A DNA stretch of 64,000 bases from NCBI GenBank assembly GCA_016278505.1, contig JADQBQ010000014.1, forward strand, positions 62,001-126,000, written 5' to 3'. Position 1 is the stretch's first letter, and every line of letters starts with the position of its first letter. The translations under genes and the position numbers were made by a program. The stretch is from Clostridiales bacterium (GTDB lineage Bacteria > Bacillota > Desulfotomaculia > Desulfotomaculales > VENG01). Below the pieces are notes generated by a model. The model did not search any database and was not told the DNA's origin. It worked only from the letters and a program-made list of their open reading frames with translations. Positions 60,679 to 64,000 of the stretch are shown here, piece by piece.

Positions 60679-61731
60679 TTAGTTTTCTCTGTTAATATCT
60701 TCAAGAAGAGCTTGGGCTGAAAAATACGTTTCATCATCAATTTCACCCTCACGTTCCATCAGAGCACGTAAAATCCTTTCTGCCTCCTTGGAGCGGTCAT
60801 ATTTATCAAGCAATAGCGCATAGCGGTAACGAGCAAAGTCATAGTCCGGATAATCTTCAAATATAGCTTCGTATTCCTTTTCTGCTTTCTCCAAGTCATC
60901 TGCAGCAGCTAATAATTCTGCCTTATCACAACGATATACCTTCTTTTCCTCATAGGAAACCAGTGAAATGAGTCTGTCATTAATATTAAGCCCTTCTTCA
61001 CTTAGTTCGGGATGATTTAAACATAATAATTGTAGATCCTGCAGTGCATTAACAAGTAAATTTTGGTATTCCCTTTCTGCTAATTCAACATTTTCTCGCA
61101 AATAAAGCAGTGCACCCTCGACATCCCCTTCCTCTAAGTATTCAGCTATATGTGCCCTGTTTTCCAATTGAATTAGCGTTGAATCCGGTGGAAGATTTTG
61201 CAGGTAGTCCAGAGAACTGTAGAAATTGGCACCTACAATTAGTTTACCGGGATCTGCCGGGACTTTTAAATCCCCTGCAATAGGCAGACAGCATTTTTTA
61301 TATTTCTTATCACTGCCGCAGGGACAGCGTTCATTACGACCTACTTTCCCAAAATCTTTTCCCAACAATTTAAGCTGACGAGTATAAATATTATTATTAA
61401 AACTTGTTTTTTCCTTTATTATATTGAAAATGTGCGGGAGCAATACGGCAGCAATAACTCCTCGTGCAGTATGTAGGCTTAAGCCCTGCTTTTGCAAGCG
61501 GTTAAAAGCTGCTTTGGCTTCAGGCGGATCGTCATTTTGAACTTGAGTTTCAACTATAGCCTCAGTAAGGACATGTAAGATTGGATTAACACCGTTAATA
61601 ATAATAGGCCCATCCAATTTTCCTCTTCTTTCCCATAGGGTTCTAACTTCCGGATGTTCATCCAATACTACTGCCAAACCTGCTTCATCCGTAAATGTCT
61701 CCCATATATTATATGCATTAGCATCATTCAT
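60679..61731 (-). CDS. DUF1841/SEC-C domain protein with TPR-like C-terminus
   Basis: 350 residues. N-terminal DUF1841-like part (GVNPILHVLTEAIVETQ), then a SEC-C zinc motif (VGRNERCPCGSDKKYKKCC, about 130-150), then TPR-like helical repeats (ADDLEKAEKEYEAIFEDY, YALLLDKYDRSKEAERIL). Probably a chaperone- or translation-linked adaptor; function unknown. Start ATG with GGAGG upstream. The first codons are duplicated at 59.1 kb. Confidence 0.82.
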   Translation of the reverse strand: MNDANAYNIWETFTDEAGLAVVLDEHPEVRTLWERRGKLDGPIIINGVNPILHVLTEAIVETQVQNDDPPEAKAAFNRLQKQGLSLHTARGVIAAVLLPHIFNIIKEKTSFNNNIYTRQLKLLGKDFGKVGRNERCPCGSDKKYKKCCLPIAGDLKVPADPGKLIVGANFYSSLDYLQNLPPDSTLIQLENRAHIAEYLEEGDVEGALLYLRENVELAEREYQNLLVNALQDLQLLCLNHPELSEEGLNINDRLISLVSYEEKKVYRCDKAELLAAADDLEKAEKEYEAIFEDYPDYDFARYRYALLLDKYDRSKEAERILRALMEREGEIDDETYFSAQALLEDINREN

Positions 61732-61744
61732 GATTTCTCCTCCC

Positions 61745-61895
61745 CGGATAAATCCTGTCGAAAAAAGCCTTTAATCTTTACCCGCACCCCCGACGCCTGC
61801 AAATACATGTCCCGAAGACTAAAAACCGCGGGGGTGATCTAGCCAAAAATCCTGTAAAATCCTGTTATCCTGTCAAAAAAATCTTTTGATCTTAA
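61745..61895. repeat. Array remnants on either side of the duplicated fragment
   Basis: AAATCCTGTCG and CCTGTAAAATCCTGTTATCC GTC-type units (minus orientation), flanking the duplicated HTH 3' end, between SEC-C and Wzz genes. Confidence 0.6.
61783..61843 (+). pseudogene. Duplicated 3' end of the HTH-like cassette gene
   Basis: 61 bases matching 57832-57892 with about five differences; encodes the last 19 residues (TPDACKYMSRRLKTAGVI) and the stop. No gene body precedes it; 30 bases to the left is the 5' end of the SEC-C gene. Confidence 0.75.
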
Positions 61896-63178
61896 TCTTT
61901 AATCTTCTCCGGCTCGGAATTACGCCAAAACTCCCTAAAGAACACAAAAAACACACTCAACATCAATCCCAGCACACCCGCCACAGCCACATTCAACATC
62001 TTCCTGGGTGCCACCGGAATATCCGGCTTCGTAGCCTCGCTCAGCAGCATAATACTGGCCTCACCGATTTGCGCCGAAGCACTCATCTTCGTTTCCTGAT
62101 ACTTGCTCACTAAAGCTTCGTAATTATCTCTCAGCATATCCACCTTGCTGCTAAGCCTTTGATCAAGAACCTTTTTCTCAGCCAGCTCAGACTGCAATTG
62201 CTCTAACTCAGCGCCTATTGAAGATACATTCTGCCTCAGTGTTACCTGCTCACCCTTTAGATAAGCCAACTCTTCCTGCAGCGTAACCTTCCGCTTTACC
62301 AAATCTATGTAAACAGGGTTGATCTCCTCGCTCTTCATGCTTATACCTGACAGCTGATCTATTTGCTTATCACTTACTTCACCGGCCACCTGAAATAGAT
62401 AAGGGTCTTCTGCCAGAGACTTTTCTGTTACTAACTTTTGAGGGATTTCGGCAATGGCCGCTTGCACCTGCTTTAGCCCCTCATTATTCTTATTGATTTT
62501 TACTTCATTTTGAACCAGCTGATTCTTAAAATCAGTTAAAAGAGTTAACTTGGCATTAAACTCCTTCTGCAGCTCTTCAACCCCGGCAGGCTTGGCCAAA
62601 AACTCCTTATACTCATCAACAGCCGCTGCCATCTCTTTCTCCTGCTCGCCTATCTGCTCTTCCAGAAACTGCACGGAATTGCCCAGACGTTCCTTACTAT
62701 TGTTATTGACAAATTCCACAAAATTGTCCGCCAGGGAATTAGCAATAGCCGCTGCCGTCGCCGGGTCCTGGTCAGTAACCTTGATACGGATAAGGTTGGT
62801 CTTTTCCACAGCCTCCGCCTTTACCTTACCTTCCCTGAACCCATGCACGGTATATTGCTCAGGATCAAGCTTAAGCTCATCAATAACCCCCTGCAGCAAA
62901 GCCGGGTTTTTAATCTGATCCCGGTACGTTTCCAGTGTCATAGAAGGGTATTCAGTTAAAGAACCTAAAAGCTGCCCCAAACTGCCGTCATCAACCGCCT
63001 CAGCTTCCTTAGACATATTATTAACCATTATGGTTGCCGAAGCTTCATATTTCTCCGGCAACACGAAAAAGCTTATTAAACCCGCCGCCAGTACCGCAAC
63101 AATACAAATACCGACAATAATCCACTTGCCCTTTAAAAGTACATCAATTAGTTCACGAAGATTAATTTCCTCTTCCAA
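61892..63178 (-). CDS. Wzz/CapA-type chain-length/tyrosine-kinase activator protein
   Basis: 428 residues from a TTG start giving (M)EEEINLRELIDVLLKGKW, which is the usual Wzz N-terminus, with GGGGGAG eight bases upstream; an ATG three codons earlier is possible. Two membrane helices (about 20-42 and 395-418) bracket a long extracellular coiled coil. The block APRKMLNVAVAGVLGLM with the second helix is shared with the next gene. Regulates length or export of surface polysaccharide. Confidence 0.9.
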   Translation of the reverse strand: MEEEINLRELIDVLLKGKWIIVGICIVAVLAAGLISFFVLPEKYEASATIMVNNMSKEAEAVDDGSLGQLLGSLTEYPSMTLETYRDQIKNPALLQGVIDELKLDPEQYTVHGFREGKVKAEAVEKTNLIRIKVTDQDPATAAAIANSLADNFVEFVNNNSKERLGNSVQFLEEQIGEQEKEMAAAVDEYKEFLAKPAGVEELQKEFNAKLTLLTDFKNQLVQNEVKINKNNEGLKQVQAAIAEIPQKLVTEKSLAEDPYLFQVAGEVSDKQIDQLSGISMKSEEINPVYIDLVKRKVTLQEELAYLKGEQVTLRQNVSSIGAELEQLQSELAEKKVLDQRLSSKVDMLRDNYEALVSKYQETKMSASAQIGEASIMLLSEATKPDIPVAPRKMLNVAVAGVLGLMLSVFFVFFREFWRNSEPEKIKD

Positions 63179-63240
63179 AATCATCACTCCCCCGGCTACT
63201 CTAATTCGACACCAGGCCTGGAAATCCTACCCTAACCAGC

Positions 63241-63266
63241 AAAAAAAACGAGCCAAAGCTCGTTTC
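63241..63266 (-). terminator. Terminator of the upstream Wzz-like gene
   Basis: Minus strand CGAGC-TTTG-GCTCG followed by eight Ts. Confidence 0.88.
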
Positions 63267-63284
63267 AAATCACTTTTAATCAAT

Positions 63285-63440
63285 TTCAATCTTTTTAAAT
63301 CCTTAGTCTTTAAATCTTTAATCCTTTTAAATCCTTAATCCTTTATCCAATCCATACGCCCTTTTCTTTTTCGTTTTTCATCTTTTATCCTTATCCTGCA
63401 AATCCTGTAATCCTGTCAAAAATTTCTTTTAATCTTTTAT
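63285..63440. repeat. TTTAATC-rich arrays between the two Wzz-like genes
   Basis: Low-complexity TCCTTTAATC-type text with a reverse CCTGCAAATCCTGTAATCCT array at 63395-63420. No gene seen. Confidence 0.7.
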
Positions 63441-63443
63441 CTT

Positions 63444-64000
63444 TTATTCCTTCTCTTCAACCTTTCCTGGCTCAGAATTACGCCAAAACTCCCTAAAGAA
63501 CACCAAAAACACACTCACCATAACCCCCAGCACCCCCGCCACGGCCACATTCAACATCTTCCTGGGTGCCACAGGCTTTTCAGGCAGCGGTGCCTGCTGC
63601 AGCATTATATAAAGCCCCTTACCCCCGGACTGCAGCCCCTCCTCCAGATACTCCTTTTCCGCCTGGAGCTGAGACAGCGAATTACTTAACTCGTCCCACC
63701 TACCGGAAAGCCTTTCATACATAGGATTGACCTCGGGGATCTGCACCACCTGCCGGGCCCCCTGATCCTTTATTTCCAAAGTACCCAAAAGCTTGGGCAC
63801 CGTTTCCAATTCTGTTTCCACATTTTCCAGCATTCTTTCGGTCTTCTCAATCTCTCTGTCCTTATCATCAATAAGCCGCTTCCTGAAATCCGAAATACTA
63901 TCCTGCCCCAAAGTATTCACTACCCCCTGCACCATTTCAGGTTCCGTGCCGGTGGCCGTAATCCTTATCTGCCCGGCCTTGTCATCCACCTCGGTCTTTA
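63444..64000 (-). CDS. Wzz-like protein, N-terminus outside window
   Basis: About 185 C-terminal residues visible; the frame remains open to the window edge, so the ATG/GTG near 63989 is not the start. Coiled coil followed by APRKMLNVAVAGVLGVM and a membrane helix, ending KVEEKE. Close paralogue of the gene at 61.9-63.2 kb, with near-identical DNA over the C-terminal part. Confidence 0.88.
   Translation of the reverse strand, partial: KTEVDDKAGQIRITATGTEPEMVQGVVNTLGQDSISDFRKRLIDDKDREIEKTERMLENVETELETVPKLLGTLEIKDQGARQVVQIPEVNPMYERLSGRWDELSNSLSQLQAEKEYLEEGLQSGGKGLYIMLQQAPLPEKPVAPRKMLNVAVAGVLGVMVSVFLVFFREFWRNSEPGKVEEKE

Noticed and set aside
63444-63989. Start codon at 63989 for the last gene
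   Set aside because: The frame stays open to the window edge and family members have a long N-terminal part; the gene is simply cut by the window.

Overview
This window looks like chromosome of a spore-forming, anaerobic, low-to-mid GC Firmicute of the Peptococcaceae / Desulfotomaculum-Pelotomaculum type. The reasons are the hpf-secA-prfB order with an RF2 frameshift, a Spo0E-like phosphatase, S-layer anchoring genes (csaB, SLH protein), a Tat-exported [FeFe]-hydrogenase next to tatA-tatC, and an Hnd-type NAD(P)-linked [FeFe]-hydrogenase operon. Assignment to genus is inference. No rRNA, tRNA or CRISPR array was seen.

Layout. 1-15.6 kb (mostly minus strand) is housekeeping: an M23 peptidase, ftsX-ftsE, a split transketolase, a YitT-type membrane protein, a membrane-anchored trypsin-like protease, a REP-type (RAYT) transposase between two palindromes, prfB, secA, hpf, a cold-shock gene, HU, a ComF-like protein and a membrane GGDEF protein. 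15.9-20.7 kb (plus) is one energy module: tatA, tatC, a Tat-signal [FeFe]-hydrogenase, a four-cluster ferredoxin and an NrfD membrane protein. After a LysR gene comes a minus-strand operon (30.1 to 22.6 kb). It encodes the cytoplasmic HndABCD-type hydrogenase, interleaved with two DRTGG proteins, two GHKL ATPases and a sensor-like H-cluster protein. 30.8-39.5 kb holds metK, a PRC-barrel protein, a phosphohexomutase, a DUF421 protein, galU, tagO and fabZ. 40-54 kb is a cell-surface region: two exported FAD oxidoreductases, csaB, DUF5693, LCP, TagA-type transferase and a long acidic SLH protein. 54-64 kb is accessory: regulators, KtrA-like protein, intact and broken toxin-antitoxin genes, a DUF1659-DUF2922-YvrJ-amidase-HTH cassette, galE, a SEC-C protein and two Wzz-like proteins.

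How the genes work together. The exported hydrogenase, its ferredoxin and the NrfD protein would link hydrogen outside the membrane to the quinone pool, with TatAC exporting the enzyme. The Hnd enzyme would balance NAD(P)H, ferredoxin and H2 inside the cell, and the sensor/ATPase/DRTGG genes probably regulate it. TagO, TagA, GalU, GalE, CsaB and LCP would build and pyruvylate a wall polymer to which the SLH protein binds.

The most unusual content is non-coding. (1) A 208-297 bp repeat with perfect or near-perfect 16-bp terminal inverted repeats occurs five times; one stem position shows three different base pairs among the copies, and three copies sit between near-duplicate hairpins. (2) A palindrome family with AATAAGT ends supplies stop codons to neighbouring genes, including both genes of a convergent pair. 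(3) Most long gaps carry 9-bp-period ACAGGATT/ACGGGATT arrays in facing orientations. Two genes (tatC and a DRTGG gene) appear to start at ATT codons. Several toxin genes are deletion remnants.
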